Shown here one piece after another: positions 28,532 through 41,211 of a stretch of 64,000 nt of DNA. A program made the position numbers and the translations under genes. The stretch is from Alnus glutinosa (Eukaryota > Streptophyta > Magnoliopsida > Fagales > Betulaceae): contig NC_084888.1 in the NCBI RefSeq assembly GCF_958979055.1, forward strand, positions 4,110,001 through 4,174,000, in the 5' to 3' direction. Below the pieces are notes generated by a model. That model saw nothing but the letters and a program-made list of their open reading frames with translations. It made no database searches and was not told where the DNA came from. How positions within the stretch are numbered: position 1 is the stretch's first letter; each line of letters opens with the position of its first letter.

Positions 28532-31103
28532 GACCCAAAATTCCCTCTATACCCCTCCTCTCTTCGCACAGTTCCTCCTTCCCAACACTCAATTCTCTCA
28601 TGGCCTCCTCTCTTACCCGAACCCACCATTCCGACCCTCCCCAAGACGACTTAGACGACGGCCTATGCTCCGACCCGCAATTACAAGAGGAAAGAGAGCG
28701 GTCTGCGTCTGATACGTCGCCTTTTGGCTTGGGTTCGCCGAGCCGATGCTTGACCGGAGAGTCCCGGGTCGAGCGGGCATGGGCTCACTGGGCCAAACTG
28801 GGACGGCCCAAGCTGATAGTCGCTCCGATGGTGGATAACTCGGAGCTGCCGTTTCGAATGCTTTGCCGTAAGTACGGCGCCGAGGCCGCGTACACGCCCA
28901 TGTTGCACTCTCGCATTTTTACCGAGAACGAGAAGTACCGTAGCCAGGAATTCACCACTTGCCAGGTAAATTCAAAGCATTTTACCCCAGTACAAATGCG
29001 ATTTTAGGGTTAGATTTTTTTAACTAATGTGAGTAATTTGCAGGAGGATCGCCCATTGTTTGTCCAATTTTGTGCGAATGATCCAGAAATTTTGTTGGAG
29101 GCTGCACGGAGAGCTGAACCTTTTTGTGATTATGTTGACATCAATTTGGGGTAATGATTTTTTTGTCCTTCATTAGTGCTAGATTGTGTTTAGAATAATG
29201 GTTAAGTGAGTAGAATCACTTTAAGCGTAATAATTTAAGATGATTTTAAGTTCGAATCTCGATTCCCCTTTATCTTTGTCCCACTTATTTAGAGGAAGTC
29301 TGGGCTCGTGAAGAGAGTATTAGAATATGGCAAAGTGATTAAATTCACTAGTGTTTTTTTTTTCTTTTAATCAATTTAAATTTGTGGAGCACCTAGTAAT
29401 TTATAAGATTGGTGATGCATTATTGGCTTCATAAACATATAGACTATTACTATTGGATTAGGATCCTTAAGATTTTATGTAGGGCAACTTCATTGTAGAG
29501 TTCTTGAACTCCTAATCATTCGTTCATATTTTGTCAACAGTTTTTATTACTTCTAGAGGATTTTTAGTTTTTCCTTAATCTAATAGTATCTCATGGGATT
29601 GAAAAATACTACCGTGGTAAAATCTAAAGCATTTATTTGAAACTAATGATTAATATTTTAAGAATACCATGGAATTACCTAGTAAATGTAGTGAATACTA
29701 ATCCGTGCTATTGAGCTTTAGGTGAGAATATAGTTAAGAAAAACTATCTACACTGGTAGTTGGTCACGGATAAAGCATTTTGATTAAGCTCATCTTCAGC
29801 ATTGTACTGAAAATCTTGGTGAAAGGTAGGCACTGTACAGATTTATTTTGAACAACAATAGTGAAGAAGGAGAAGAAAAAAGAGGGAGGGTGTTTACCTC
29901 TGTATTCCATGAGATCAAGAACTGATTGCCTAAGCTTGTCCACACCTTCAGTAACCAACATTTGCTTCTTGTCGTGTTTATCACTTATTTCATTTCTGTA
30001 AAGGCTTATCTATTTAGACAGTGACTAATGACCAAGAAGATTTTGATACCTGTAACACCTAAATAGTTTTCAAAGCCCTCTGTGTCCCCTAAAAACGCCT
30101 TCTTGAACACTTTTAGAAGACTTAGGAGTGACTGAAACCTCTAGGATGTTTTAAAGCATGACACATGAGTCTTAAATGTTTGTTGATATTTCATTAAATA
30201 CTTAAACTTGCATCTAAGGAACAAAGATCACTTTATTTGCTCTGAATGGCAACTAATATGACCCTCTTTATCCTAACCGAAAGTAACATAAATTCTACTC
30301 TTAACTTTTTGTAGATTGTCTGGTTAATGTAGCAACTGTTATGGCTTTTGTGCAGTTGTCCTCAGCGTATTGCTAGGAGGGGCTATTATGGAGCTTTTCT
30401 TATGGATAATCTTCCTCTCGTAAAATCTCTCGTTCAAAAGTTGGCTCTCAACCTTCATGTTCCTGTGTCGTGCAAAATCCGAGTATTCCCAGATTTGCAG
30501 GATACAATTAACTATGCTAGGATGCTAGAGGATGCCGGTTGCTCTCTTTTAGCTGTGCATGGCCGAACCAGAGATGAGAAAGACGGAAAGAAATTTCGGG
30601 CAGACTGGGAAGCTATCAGGGCTGTGAAAAATGCGGTTGGTATCCCAGTCCTTGCAAATGGGAACATTCGACACATGGATGATGTTCAGGATTGTTTGGA
30701 GAAGACTGGTGCTGATGGGGTGCTTTCTGCTGAGTCTCTACTTGAGAATCCAGCTCTTTTTGCTGGATATCGAGCTGCTGAATCGGTAGTGGGCAGTGAA
30801 GGAAATGATAAAGAGGGAAAACTGGACCAGACAGACCTACTGGTGGAGTATTTGAAGTTTTGTGAAAGACACCCTGTGCCATGGAGAATGATTCGTTCTC
30901 ATGTGCACAAGATGTTGGGAGACTGGTTCAGGCTGCATCCAGATGTGAGGGAGGATCTAAACTCCCAATCCAAACTGACATTTGAATTTCTTTATAACAT
31001 AGTTGATCGACTTAGGGAGCAGGGCACAAGAATTCCACTTTATCTGAAGGATACTCATGAAGAGAGAGTTCCAGCAGATGGACTAGCATCCAGAAATGTT
31101 TGA
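28528..31103 (+). CDS. tRNA-dihydrouridine synthase (Dus1-like, tRNA D16/D17), 3 exons
   Basis: FMN enzyme that reduces uridine to dihydrouridine in the D-loop of tRNA using NAD(P)H. Exons: 28528-28965, 29044-29150, 30356-31103, GT-AG and in frame, 430 residues. The TIM-barrel starts with the FMN-binding [17 protein letters not shown] (about 94-110). The catalytic cysteine is C183 in INLGCPQ, rebuilt across exons 2 and 3. [37 protein letters not shown] and [15 protein letters not shown] are family motifs. The C-terminal helical domain ([12 protein letters not shown]...[10 protein letters not shown]) is present. The start is uncertain: M1 at 28528 or M25 at 28600, and the extra N-terminus is Ser/Thr/Arg-rich and could be an organelle signal. 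It converges on the oxygenase gene, with 1.7 kb between stop codons. Confidence 0.94.
29195..29310 (+). repeat. SINE-like sequence in DUS intron 2
   Basis: TGGTTAAGTGAGT (A-box-like) is followed about 50 bp later by AAGTTCGAATCTCGATTCCC (B-box-like). This suggests a decayed tRNA-derived SINE. The box spacing is longer than usual, so this is tentative. Confidence 0.35.
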
Positions 31104-32823
31104 AACGGGTTGACTGGGTTGAAGGTCCAAATTTTTGATTCATTGCTAAATTATAGCTGGCAATCAGGTTCACAGTTATGATTTTTGTCATAATTTTTTC
31201 ACATCAAATGTTTACATTTTTCGGCATCTTAATTGTTATTGCAATAGTAGTTATTGGCAATCTAATATGCTGAGGAAGTAGGAGGGTATAATAGCGAAGG
31301 ATGAAGATGCTTCTTTTTATACTAGGTCTTTTCCTTTTTTTGGTATATGATTTATTGTGTCAGTATCTCAGGTCATCCATGTTGTATCAACTCCCTCTGT
31401 TAGGGAAAATGAAAAACATCTGCAGATGTATCGATTTTGGATTGATTTTTCCAAAGTGAAATTATATTTGATTGGTCCTTGATATTAGTTTAAATTTATA
31501 AGATGTTATTGTTAGGTTTCTTGGTTTATTTTTTTGTAGCTATGATATTTTAAGAAGTTTCTAATACAATTAGGCCAGTCGATTTCTTTTTATATATATA
31601 TATAAACAATTAGGTTCAGCTGTTATTTTTCAAGAAGTTTCTAATTTAATTATGTGACGCCTGAGAATCCTAAAAGATTATTCCGTTTGATTGTACTTGA
31701 GTAAAGAAAATCTAGATGCCCGTGTCTGGATGCCCTTCCCATTGCCTTTTGTTGGGAATTTGAATTCCCTTCTAGAGGTGAGAATCCCCTATTCCTTTGG
31801 GCTTGGGAAACTTTTTTTAAAAGGACAAAAATGCTGGCATTATTTTGCTTTTTTATTAATAAGGCGCAGTAAACATCTAAACATCTTCGCTTTCTCAATA
31901 TCCAAACCTTGCAAAAACTCTCTCAAATGATTATATATTTTATTTTAATCAACTTTTTGGGTTTCATTGTGACCGTGCAAAATATGTATATAAAAGTGAA
32001 TTAACTATTTTATTCTGAGAAAAAGGAAAATGAATAGGTTTTATTTGGTTAATATATTGGCAAATGGGGGAAAAAAAAAAAAAAGAGAGAGTATATAATT
32101 CTTTTCATGCCATTTTTTGTTTAGTTTTTAATTACTTTTGTATCAAAGCCTTGTGCACTTGAGGAGAGAAGTAAACCAAAGATGAGAATCTCATATATTT
32201 TCGCCAAACGTGATTTGAAGTCAGATTTTCAGGAATCAGACATCATCATATTCCTGAAAATGTGAATGCTAGAAAGAATGTTATACTCTTCAAACCAAAT
32301 GCCAAGTTAGGTTCAGCGTGGATGCTGGAAGCGTTGCCGAAAGTGTGAGAGCAGGGTGTTAAGGAGGTACGTCTTGTCAACCATAGACAAACATTTTTAT
32401 CGAAAACTTTTTCACAAACTTAACTATTTATATGTTTTCTTAGATAACAACTTAGAATCATTACACGTTGGCACAACAAACCGCAGTTTAGCCAGAAATC
32501 TCAATGGCCTTTACATAAAGGCCTTGATTTCCTCCTTTTGGAAGCATCAGAGTCCGAAAATAAGCAACTTCTCTATGATCTCATATTTTTGTTCTTCATT
32601 TATGATAGTCTACAAGAATTTGCATTAACCCATCCTTATAATTATCATTTCAGAGGTGTTGGGAATCTCATATGTTGTTTATTTTACGAATTTCTACCAG
32701 ACTAGGAAAATAAAGAACAAGAGAAATTCCAATAATCTAAGCGGATCTTGTCAATAGAACTTGACATATTCCTATTGGATTATAAAAAACAATAACGAGA
32801 TTAACAGGTCAAAGTTTCAGCCC
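31104..32823. other. Convergent spacer between DUS and the oxygenase
   Basis: Holds the presumed 3' UTRs of both genes, an (AT)n tract near 31593-31603 and a poly-A run at 32071-32084. No coding motif recognised. Confidence 0.5.
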
Positions 32824-35800
32824 CTAATCGAAATTTGTCAGGACCTTGCTCACTAAATGCTCTCCATAAACAGCTCTTTCGAACTTCTTAGCTCCTGCTG
32901 TCCTCTGTATACAAATTTCCAAAGGCTCCACTGCGGTCTCAAAGTTTGTCTGTTCATGCAACAAAGCCATGTTATCAGGTATGGGAACAAATCCATTCAA
33001 GAAAGAAGAAGCAAATGGAGAAACAGACCAACCTCATAGAAGTAGGCTACACAGACCCGATATCTTGGAGAGTTGTTGGTAACCCGGTGCAAGGTTGAGT
33101 CATACAAACCATTTGAGTAAATCTGCGCATTCTTCCAGATTTCATTAGACTTTGAATTAACTTCGGAAGAGGTCCAGAGTTTTGGGATGATTATTTTGCA
33201 AAGTCATACCTTCAGCATGTCACCAATGTTGCAGACAAATGTTCCAGGAATTGGAGGAGCTGATATCCATTCGCCAGACAGGTTTCTTACCTTCAACAAC
33301 GTATCCAATTAATGTCCAACAGAATTGGAAAAAAGCAGAATGAACCAGAAAAATAAAAAATAATAATAAAAAAAGATGGAAAAACTTCCTACAAAAGCCT
33401 GCCTCTCTAATTATACAAATGCCAAAGCTTCCATAATAATTTAGAAGGTACTACTATTGTAATGCAAATTAGAGAACTGCTCTTTTGACCTGTAATATAT
33501 ATTTTTAACTTTTTAAGCGGCTTTAAGATTAAATTAGACAGCATATATTAGTTGATAAGGAAATTAAGGTTACATGATGTATATTGTGATAGCAGCTATA
33601 CATCAACAAACTTTATTGAAAGCAGAAGATAAAAGATATTAGAGGGTTTTTTTTATTATTAATATTATGAGGCTTTTTAATATCAGGCAAAGCAAGTCTT
33701 TTTTCTTTATATTTTTTTGGGGGGCGTGGGTTGGAATAACTAAAGAATGCAAATTTCAATGTATATAAGGACCACATAATACGCAACCACTATTGTATCT
33801 TCAAAAATCAAAAGAAGACTCCAGATAAAAATGCTAAAGGATTGTACCTGTAGTGCAGTTATATCATCATCCTGATTAACCAATGTCAACAAACCTATTG
33901 AACATATTAAAACAAATGAAATTGATAAACAAGATTTCAGGGCCTTTGATCATCTAAAGGACAAGAAACTTACCATAGTCAGTGTGAGCTCCACTGGATT
34001 TATTCAAACGGAAGACATGGACAAAAGAAAAGGACATCATTTTCATAAAATCCAGTAATAAATGGCAAAGTGGAAGCATCAACAGAGCACTATTGCATTA
34101 CCATCCAATGTCATTTCTGGGGTCTGGACCATTCGTTGTTGGCACGCCTGGGTAACCTATAATTCGCATCACCCAAAATGCATCCCCAGCTCTTTCACCT
34201 TCAAATTCATCTGGTGACCCCCCCAATGCTAAAGCAACTCCCCGCAAAATTTTCCTTGAAAGGTCTGACAATACCAAAAACTGAAAGTTGTAAGTAGAAA
34301 ACATAAAAAGAAATAGATAAGGTGAAAGGATGTAAAAGAAGAGCAGTCCTTTTGAATATCATGCCTTTGCAGAGGCTAATATACTCCTCCATTAGTTCTT
34401 TAAAGTTCGGAGGATTACTTGGCCTGCATAATGGACCATAAGAAGAAATAACTGTCAACAAGAAATTCTTTCATGTGTAACGAAAACCATCATTGAGTTA
34501 AGAAACTGTATTTTCAAAAAGAGAACCAGCATCCAACTGTCTATACTACTAACGTGAAAACTTCAGAATCACCAACCAGATGATTCAATAGGATACTTTC
34601 TCATTGAGGACCCATAATTGAATGGAAGGTACGCTACTGAGATTTAAAAACAATGAAACAGATGTCATATATATTCAGAGTTCAAACTGTCGACATTAAT
34701 TAGCTATTCTCAAGATCAAGTGACAAATAAAACATATTTTAACGTGTTTAGTGGCTATTTATTGGCAATTGGGTGTTTTACATGCCCAACCACCATGGTA
34801 GCCCCATGTACACAGGGCTAGCTTTACTTATGCAAAACAGGAATACATACTGGCAATAGGCAAGCACCATTTGTTTATCATGATCAATCAGCCCATCAAT
34901 CTCACTGATATGGTAATAATCCTTTGCTAATTAGTACAAGAAGTACAGTTGTTATATTGGAGCATGTTTTGTTGTAGAAAAAATTGGAGTGAAGGAGTTA
35001 CGTGAGAAACCTTGATTTCCACTTACCATTGGTTACATCCTTGCATAGTTTTGCCAAGCTCTCCATACATACCTTCTTTCACTTCTCTATAGCACTGTTA
35101 TAGGTGAAACAAAATCATATTATTAGTAGTAAGAATAAGAACTAGAGCAGAAGCAGCAGCAGCAATGCCAATAGCGACCATCGTAAGAAAACTTGGAAAT
35201 TCATATAGACTAAATAATATATCACACTTATGCACACACCTAAAGAGAGCAACATTGAATTCAAGTCAAGCTGTTAAATTGATATGACATAGTTCCAATT
35301 AACCGGCAAGCAAAGAAATTAACACGGCGCAATCTTGAATTATGATTAGGGGTAGGGATGTACATGCGGATGCTGTTATTTGCAATATCTCCAACCGCAT
35401 CTGCGTCCTTGACATGTTTTTACTAGGGGTGTGCAAAACCCGCAATCCCCGCCCCGCCCCGCAGAGGACCGGGTTTTCGGTTTTTTTGCGGGTAGGTTCT
35501 TAATTTGAGAAATTTATGCGGGGCGGGGCGGGTTGCGGGTTTAGCTTTAAAAAATGCGGGTCCTTGCCCCGCCCCGCACAGAAGAGAAAAAAGAAAAAGA
35601 AAAAGAAAAAGAAATCATGTTTCTTAGAATTTTATCTTATAATTAATAGGGCTTTTAATTTAGTTTACAAGGCTAATTCCATGGAAAATGTTCTTATATA
35701 GAAATAGGAACGATTGAAAGATATGTGTTAACATGTTGAAAGACTAAATTTAAGGAGTTTTGAAATTATAATTTTTTTCTTTAATGAAACAGAGTGGTTT

Positions 35801-36511
35801 CCCTAAAAATCTGACTTTGCATTCATAAGATTCTGTGAAAAAATAATATGAATTTAATTTTTTTATTAAAAAAATCAGTATTTTATTGAATTTTTATTTT
35901 TTACAAAATAAAATCAAAATTACGTAAATGCCACTCAAAATACCCGCCCCGCCCCGCCCCGCACAGGTTGTCTTTATTAAGTGCGGTTTGCGGCTTGGAA
36001 ATTTCCAACCCGCATAGGTGCGGGGCGGGGCCAAAAAAGGCGAAAAACTGCCCCGCCCCGCCCTGCCCCATGCACACCCCTAGTTTTTACTAGTCGCATC
36101 CATGCGTTTGTTAAATGCAGTTATTATCCGCTATCCGCATATAAGGTAATGACCTTTTTGGGTATTCTTTGAATCTCTATTAGGGCATATTTTAAACGAT
36201 TTTGAAAATAATTTAAGTCGATTTTTAGTGTTTTGGACTTGTTTTGATTTTTTTAAGCTTTAATATTTTGAAAATATATTAATTTCACATTACTTGTCTT
36301 TTTGCCAAAGTGTTACACGAGAATCATGCACCCCCGTCACAAGACTCAACATGTTCTTATTGTTTTTATTCTTTTTGGATGAATATGTTCTCATTGTTGA
36401 CATGCATAGTATAACATACAAAACCATGTACAACATCATTAATATCATTTTCCAAACAGCTTAGACCATGGATATATCACATGATTATAATTCAATGTGT
36501 GCACAAATACT

Positions 36512-36551
<40 letters not shown>

Positions 36552-37356
36552 AAAGCATCTATTGTTACTTACATCAATAGCTTCGTGCATGTCGGGCACG
36601 CCTTTGGTTATATTTTCTCCGATTCTCTGGTATCCTCTGCATTCAAAATTTACTTCCATTTCCTTAATATAAAGCTCCATATCCAACTCATAAATAACAA
36701 ATTGATGATTAATCACAAAAATACATATGTGGGATGTCATTCCACTAGCAAAAACCTGAACCCAGTTGCGGCAGTCATCTTGATTTTAACTTTTTCTTCA
36801 TGTGGAAGTTGAAAAAAACTGTGGCTCACTTTTTTCACCTCTTTAATGAGGGAATCGGGAATACCATGGCCCTTCTACACAAAACCACAAGCATCTTGAA
36901 ATCAGAAACATTCAGCCACAAGTCTATGAAGAAAAGAAAAGAAAAGAAAAGGGAAGAAACTGTGCAACAAAGAAAAGAGCATGCTTATAGAGAGAGAGAT
37001 ATATCATATATCTACCACGTAGAAGAATCCCGCCTCTTTGCAAGCCTGGTCTAATTGTCTAACAACTTCAGACACGCCTGGGTCCTCCGCCATTTTTGGA
37101 TCATCACACCTGGCCAGAAGAGGACTTACATCTGCATCACAATTCACAAACAAAATGTGTAGTTGGTGGCCATGGCTTGCTGATATGGGTATGGACAAAA
37201 AGAAGCTTAGAACCCACCGGAGACCAAATTTGCCTCGGATAAACGATGATCGTCAAATCAATCAAACTAAGTGAGTGAATCCAATCAATTTCAAAACTTT
37301 TTGGGATTGATTGGGCGCTTACCGATTATTGGGATGGACTTGAAATCGGTGGCCAT
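32824..37356 (-). CDS. 2-oxoglutarate/Fe(II)-dependent oxygenase, At3g50210/DIN11-type, 12 exons
   Basis: Soluble non-heme iron dioxygenase; the substrate of this subfamily is not known to me. Exons (minus): 37323-37356, 37016-37131, 36756-36874, 36573-36636, 35027-35094, 34365-34423, 34102-34264, 33974-33993, 33848-33894, 33210-33290, 33033-33122, 32824-32949. Every phase fits, giving 328 residues. The N-terminal DIOX_N domain includes [18 protein letters not shown] and [20 protein letters not shown]. The iron ligands are H211 and D213 (GAHTDYG) and H269 (STLHRV), with R279 in the 2-oxoglutarate-binding position. The C-terminus is [19 protein letters not shown]. Intron 6 (34265-34364) needs a GC donor (AAAG|GCATGA). 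Exon 8 is only 20 bp. Intron 4 carries a hAT MITE. A weak out-of-frame ATG lies 5 nt upstream of the start. Confidence 0.92.
35424..36082. mobile_element. Non-autonomous hAT element (659 bp) in oxygenase intron 4
   Basis: Terminal inverted repeats TAGGGGTGTGCA/TGCACACCCCTA are flanked by an exact 8-bp target duplication GTTTTTAC (35416-35423 and 36083-36090), the hallmark of hAT transposons. GC-rich subterminal blocks of CCCCGCCCCGC and GGGGCGGGGC on both sides enclose an AT-rich core with no transposase. Confidence 0.92.
36514..36549. repeat. (AT)n microsatellite in oxygenase intron 4
   Basis: About 18 AT units, starting some 24 bp inside the intron from the exon 4 donor (minus strand). Confidence 0.85.
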
Positions 37357-37361
37357 GACAT
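37326..37361 (-). promoter_or_regulatory. Overlapping out-of-frame upstream ATG of the oxygenase
   Basis: Minus-strand ATG at 37361 opens an 11-codon frame ([11 protein letters not shown]) that ends within exon 1. Its -3 base is T (weak), while the main ATG at 37356 has G at -3 and G at +4 (strong). Leaky scanning is therefore expected. Confidence 0.35.
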
Positions 37362-37815
37362 GCAGCTTAATACTTGGTACGGTACGATCGTACTGAAAAT
37401 TTTCCCTATGGCTTTCATTGCTTTCCAGATCCCCAAATCGCCATGTTTGAAGGGTTTCTTTATTGTCGGATGACGTGGCGCAATTGGAAACTCGTTAGTG
37501 GGGTTTGTTAAGGACACGTAGGAAATTTTTGTCCGTTTGTTAATCTAATAACACTCAAAGGGTAACGAAAGTACAGATTACATGGACTCAACATAATACA
37601 GAAGCCCCATTACAGTTACCCAAATCACAGATTATACCAACAGCTGCTACAAATAAGCCTAACCAACAAAAATGTGCTCTACGTTGAGATATGAACCTCT
37701 ACTTGCACTATGAAGTCGGTCACAAAACTGTGCTTACAAGCAATTACCAGGCCAAATTAAACCCAATGCAAACTGTTAAATACAATCTATATAAATAAAT
37801 TGTACAAATAAATCA

Positions 37816-38030
37816 TTTGAGAATTGTTTTTTAAAAAAATTATGATTTGAAAACGTAAAAATTATGATTTTTCAAATTGCAGGTAATTGGTGCTTTTGTT
37901 AAAATGGAGAATTTTAAAATCAAACCTTCAATTTTAAATGTCAAACTACGATTTTACCATACGCTTAATTGAATTTTTAAAAAACATTTATTCAAATCAC
38001 ATTTTAAAATCGCAAACGCAAACGAACCCT
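37816..38030. repeat. AT-rich MITE-like repeat, copy 2
   Basis: Shares ordered blocks with 3033-3347 (ATGATTTGAAAACGTAAA, TTCAAATTGCAGGTAA, TTTTAAAATCGCAAACG) and ends CAAACGAACCCT. The left end is poorly defined and seems truncated. Confidence 0.5.
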
Positions 38031-38035
38031 AAGTT

Positions 38036-39048
38036 GTCCCATAACCTCATCACCTTAATAGAAACTTCGATGAGGGGGTTAGTTTCTATAAACAGCTTCA
38101 TCATTAATTTTTTTGGTCATTTGTAGAATATTCATTTCATTTTACGGTTATGATTTAAAGGTGGTACAATTAACGATATATACAAAGTCAATCTTAAGAG
38201 AAATGATTTTTACACATCTTTTGTCAGGGACAAAACCAGAAGCTTTTATGGATAAGGGCCGAGGGCCAAAAAATTTTTTTGGTAGGAGCCATTAGGCTAA
38301 TTTTTTTATTTTTTTTTAACATTATAATTTTTTTTACCCTTTTTTTTTTTTTTTGAAATTTGGGGGGGGATGGCCCTTGCCAACCCCCCTTTAGTTCCAT
38401 CCTTGTCTCTTGTCCATCTTTTATATACCACTGTTTTATATCAATTATTGGACCTGTAAGACCCATATGTGGATCATTGTGTGTTCTATAAATTCAATGG
38501 TTGATTTAAAAAAGTGATGTACAAGAGATGTGCATGTAATATGTCTCCAATCTTAATGTCTTTTAAAAAATTTGAAAAAAAATTAGAATCATGTACAAAG
38601 TTAGATATATCAACTTTAAATCTTGACCATCATGAAATTGATATCCATTTCATTTGAAATTGAAATATCAAATTATCAGACAATTTGAAATGTTTTTTCA
38701 AACTATCAATTAAAGTCCTCCTCAAGCTACCATAAGATTGAAATATAGTCATTTTGAATTAAAAAAAAAAAATGACAAAAATGCTCTAATGAAAAATTTA
38801 GAAAAAATAAAGTCGTGACCCACCCACAACCACCACGGGTCTTCACAAGACCCACTGACACCGTGGGTTTCTTTTCTTTTCTTTTTTGAATTTATAAGGG
38901 TATGTCGTTTTTAGAATTTTAATGAGTATTTGTCTTTTTGTGGAACAAAATTGATACATTGCAATTTTTTTAGTAGTTTGGAAGAAATTTGCTTCAAAGT
39001 TTGAGAGAGAAAATCACAAATTATCTAGTGATTTGAGAAGCTGTGTAA
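38036..39048. other. Intergenic region with repeat debris
   Basis: Contains a segment with ends AGGGACAAAACCAGAAG and (inverted) AGGATGGAACTAAAGGG at 38226-38403. A second segment at 38690-39045 is built like the 14205-14927 family. Both are low-confidence transposon remnants; no gene was seen. Confidence 0.35.
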
Positions 39049-39330
39049 TTTCACCTTTTTTTTTTTTTAATGAATAAAACTCTTTATAAAGCCCAAACTC
39101 AACATTCTTACACTCCAGTTAAAACTGGATACCAATCCTGCACAGGACGATCCCCTAGCTAGGAACACTACTTAAACAAAAAAAAAACCTTTTAAATCAC
39201 TACTGCAGGCAACTGACAGTATCCAAATACACTTCAACCCCCTCCCACAGAAAACCGAAACTGCATAGCAGAAAAGAAAAACTGCAAAAAATACCATCAA
39301 ACAGTCCATCATCTACGATTACAAGGGAAT
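39049..39330 (-). mobile_element. LINE 3' tail remnant
   Basis: On the minus strand it ends GGCTTTATAAAGAGTTTTAT and then a poly-A run (poly-T at 39056-39069), after text containing CCTGTGCAGGATTGGTATCC. This is the usual shape of a 5'-truncated plant LINE. Confidence 0.4.
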
Positions 39331-40538
39331 TTCAGAGGAAATTTATTAGTGGTAATATATTTTGTCAATCAAACTTGAATGATCTTAATATTTCAAGATG
39401 AATGGTTGAATTTAGTTCGGACAGTCGATTTTATTGACAATTTTTTGAAAATTACCAATTATATTCGCTATAATAAAATGATAAAATTTATATTATTAAC
39501 TAAAATATGGAGAAAAATATGCAGAAATCAAAAAATGAAGAGACAAAAATATTTACGTTGGCTCAACTTTAGAAATCTTTATCCATATAATGTCCGAGTA
39601 TATGTTTGTTAAATTGACTTAATTCCATTTTTATTACTAAAAGTTGTAATTATATAGAATTTTATCCGATAATAATAATACGAATAATATATTATAATGT
39701 GTACGTGAAACATATTTTAGTACTTTAATAGAAAATGCCAGATTTATAATTTTTTTCTTGATCAACCATAGATTCGCTAATATAGTGTCAGAGAAGTTAT
39801 CTTACGAGACATGTGACATATATAAGAAAAAAAAAAAAAGTGAGTAGTTATAGTAAATTTTTAAAGGTTACAAGTCTGGATTGGGATTCTCTCGGAATTT
39901 TAGTCCGAATTTTAAAATTTGAATAGAGAACGAGTGAAGAGATATCGAGTTCTGAAGTGTTCGGACAGGTAGGCCTATCATTTGGGCTGTTCGCCTCTTC
40001 CCCTCTAGTTGATTGAGCTTGAAGAAGAAATTGGTGACGATTTGCAGAATATGGAGCCTCCACTATCTTGGTGCACTGTCTGAATCCATAGCCTTTGGAT
40101 AGTGTAGGAGATTACAAACAACGCTGGTCATTAACAGTAGTAGTTTGAGTAAATTTTTAATAGTAATTATGTCGCAAAAGATTGATAATTTTATTTCTTT
40201 TAAACACATGTCTTTTATACGAATTAAAATGAGAGGAAATGAAGGATTCAAGATGGAGATCAGAGAAAAATTCTTCAAACCTTATCAGATGTGACACTTA
40301 AAGGCAACAAACGAAGAAGAATTCTCTGGAAAAAGAATTGTTCATTATTTAAACCGCATATGTAAACAGATTATTGGGCACAAACTTTAATCATTATGTT
40401 TGACAAAGCAAAGGAGATTAAAGACTCAACAACATGTTTATGGTAAGAGATAGTAAAAGGTTGTTTGTTATTGAAATTCCAATTAATTATACATGTAGTG
40501 CAGATCAAATTGAAAAAGCTTAAGATTTGTTTGGAAAC

Positions 40539-40748
40539 ATGGCGGCTAGAAAAAAGCTAGACGACTTGGCTGGCGATTTGTCTTTATTAGCAAATGACAT
40601 AAAATCTCTACGTCACCTTGATGACAGTCAATGCCTTATTTCTTTATCTTCACTAAACGACATAAAATATTCAATCTTATCAACCAGTTGGAAGGATGAG
40701 ATCAAACATGCAAGAAACTTGGTGAACCATTTTGAAAAAAGCAAGTAA
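40539..40748 (+). CDS. Small ORF of unknown function (69 residues)
   Basis: ATG-initiated frame MAARKKLDDLAGDLSLLAND... ending NHFEKSK. It is charged, predicted helical and rich in Leu, Lys and Asp, with no signal peptide or known domain that I recognise. No introns were inferred and no promoter is evident. It may be a genuine micropeptide gene, an exon of a decayed gene, or chance. Confidence 0.2.
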   Translation: MAARKKLDDLAGDLSLLANDIKSLRHLDDSQCLISLSSLNDIKYSILSTSWKDEIKHARNLVNHFEKSK

Positions 40749-41211
40749 TCTGCTAGCTAAAAACCATAAAGAAAACTTTAATTTAACCGAGAGTAAAGTA
40801 CAAAGAGGACAATCAATAAAAGAAAGGTTGCTTCAGTAAAAAAAAGCCTTTCTTCGAAGATAATGTCTTGTACAAAAACTTATATTATCTCTACGAAAAA
40901 TAGAAATTCTCTTTTATTTGTTTTTTTGTCCTTTACTCTTCCATTAAAAAGTGCAACTAGTTCTTTTGTAATCATCTAATGTAAAATAGCTTGAGTGTGT
41001 TATAGGAAGAGTTTTCTCGAGTGTTTTTGTATGCTTGAACTTTCCGATGCTGCTTTTTATCCATGGTTGTTTAATATGCTTTAGAGAAGCTTTTACTATC
41101 CTACACACGTAGTTAATTTCAGTTTCTTGACTTTTAATCACCAATTCATCTGGGTAGCTCGGTAGAAGGGCAAGGTTGAAGATTAATTGTAGCCACTGGG
41201 CTTTGAGTTTG

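Noticed and set aside
29195..29310. Possible tRNA gene
   Set aside because: Only A- and B-box-like words are present; no cloverleaf or acceptor stem could be formed by eye.
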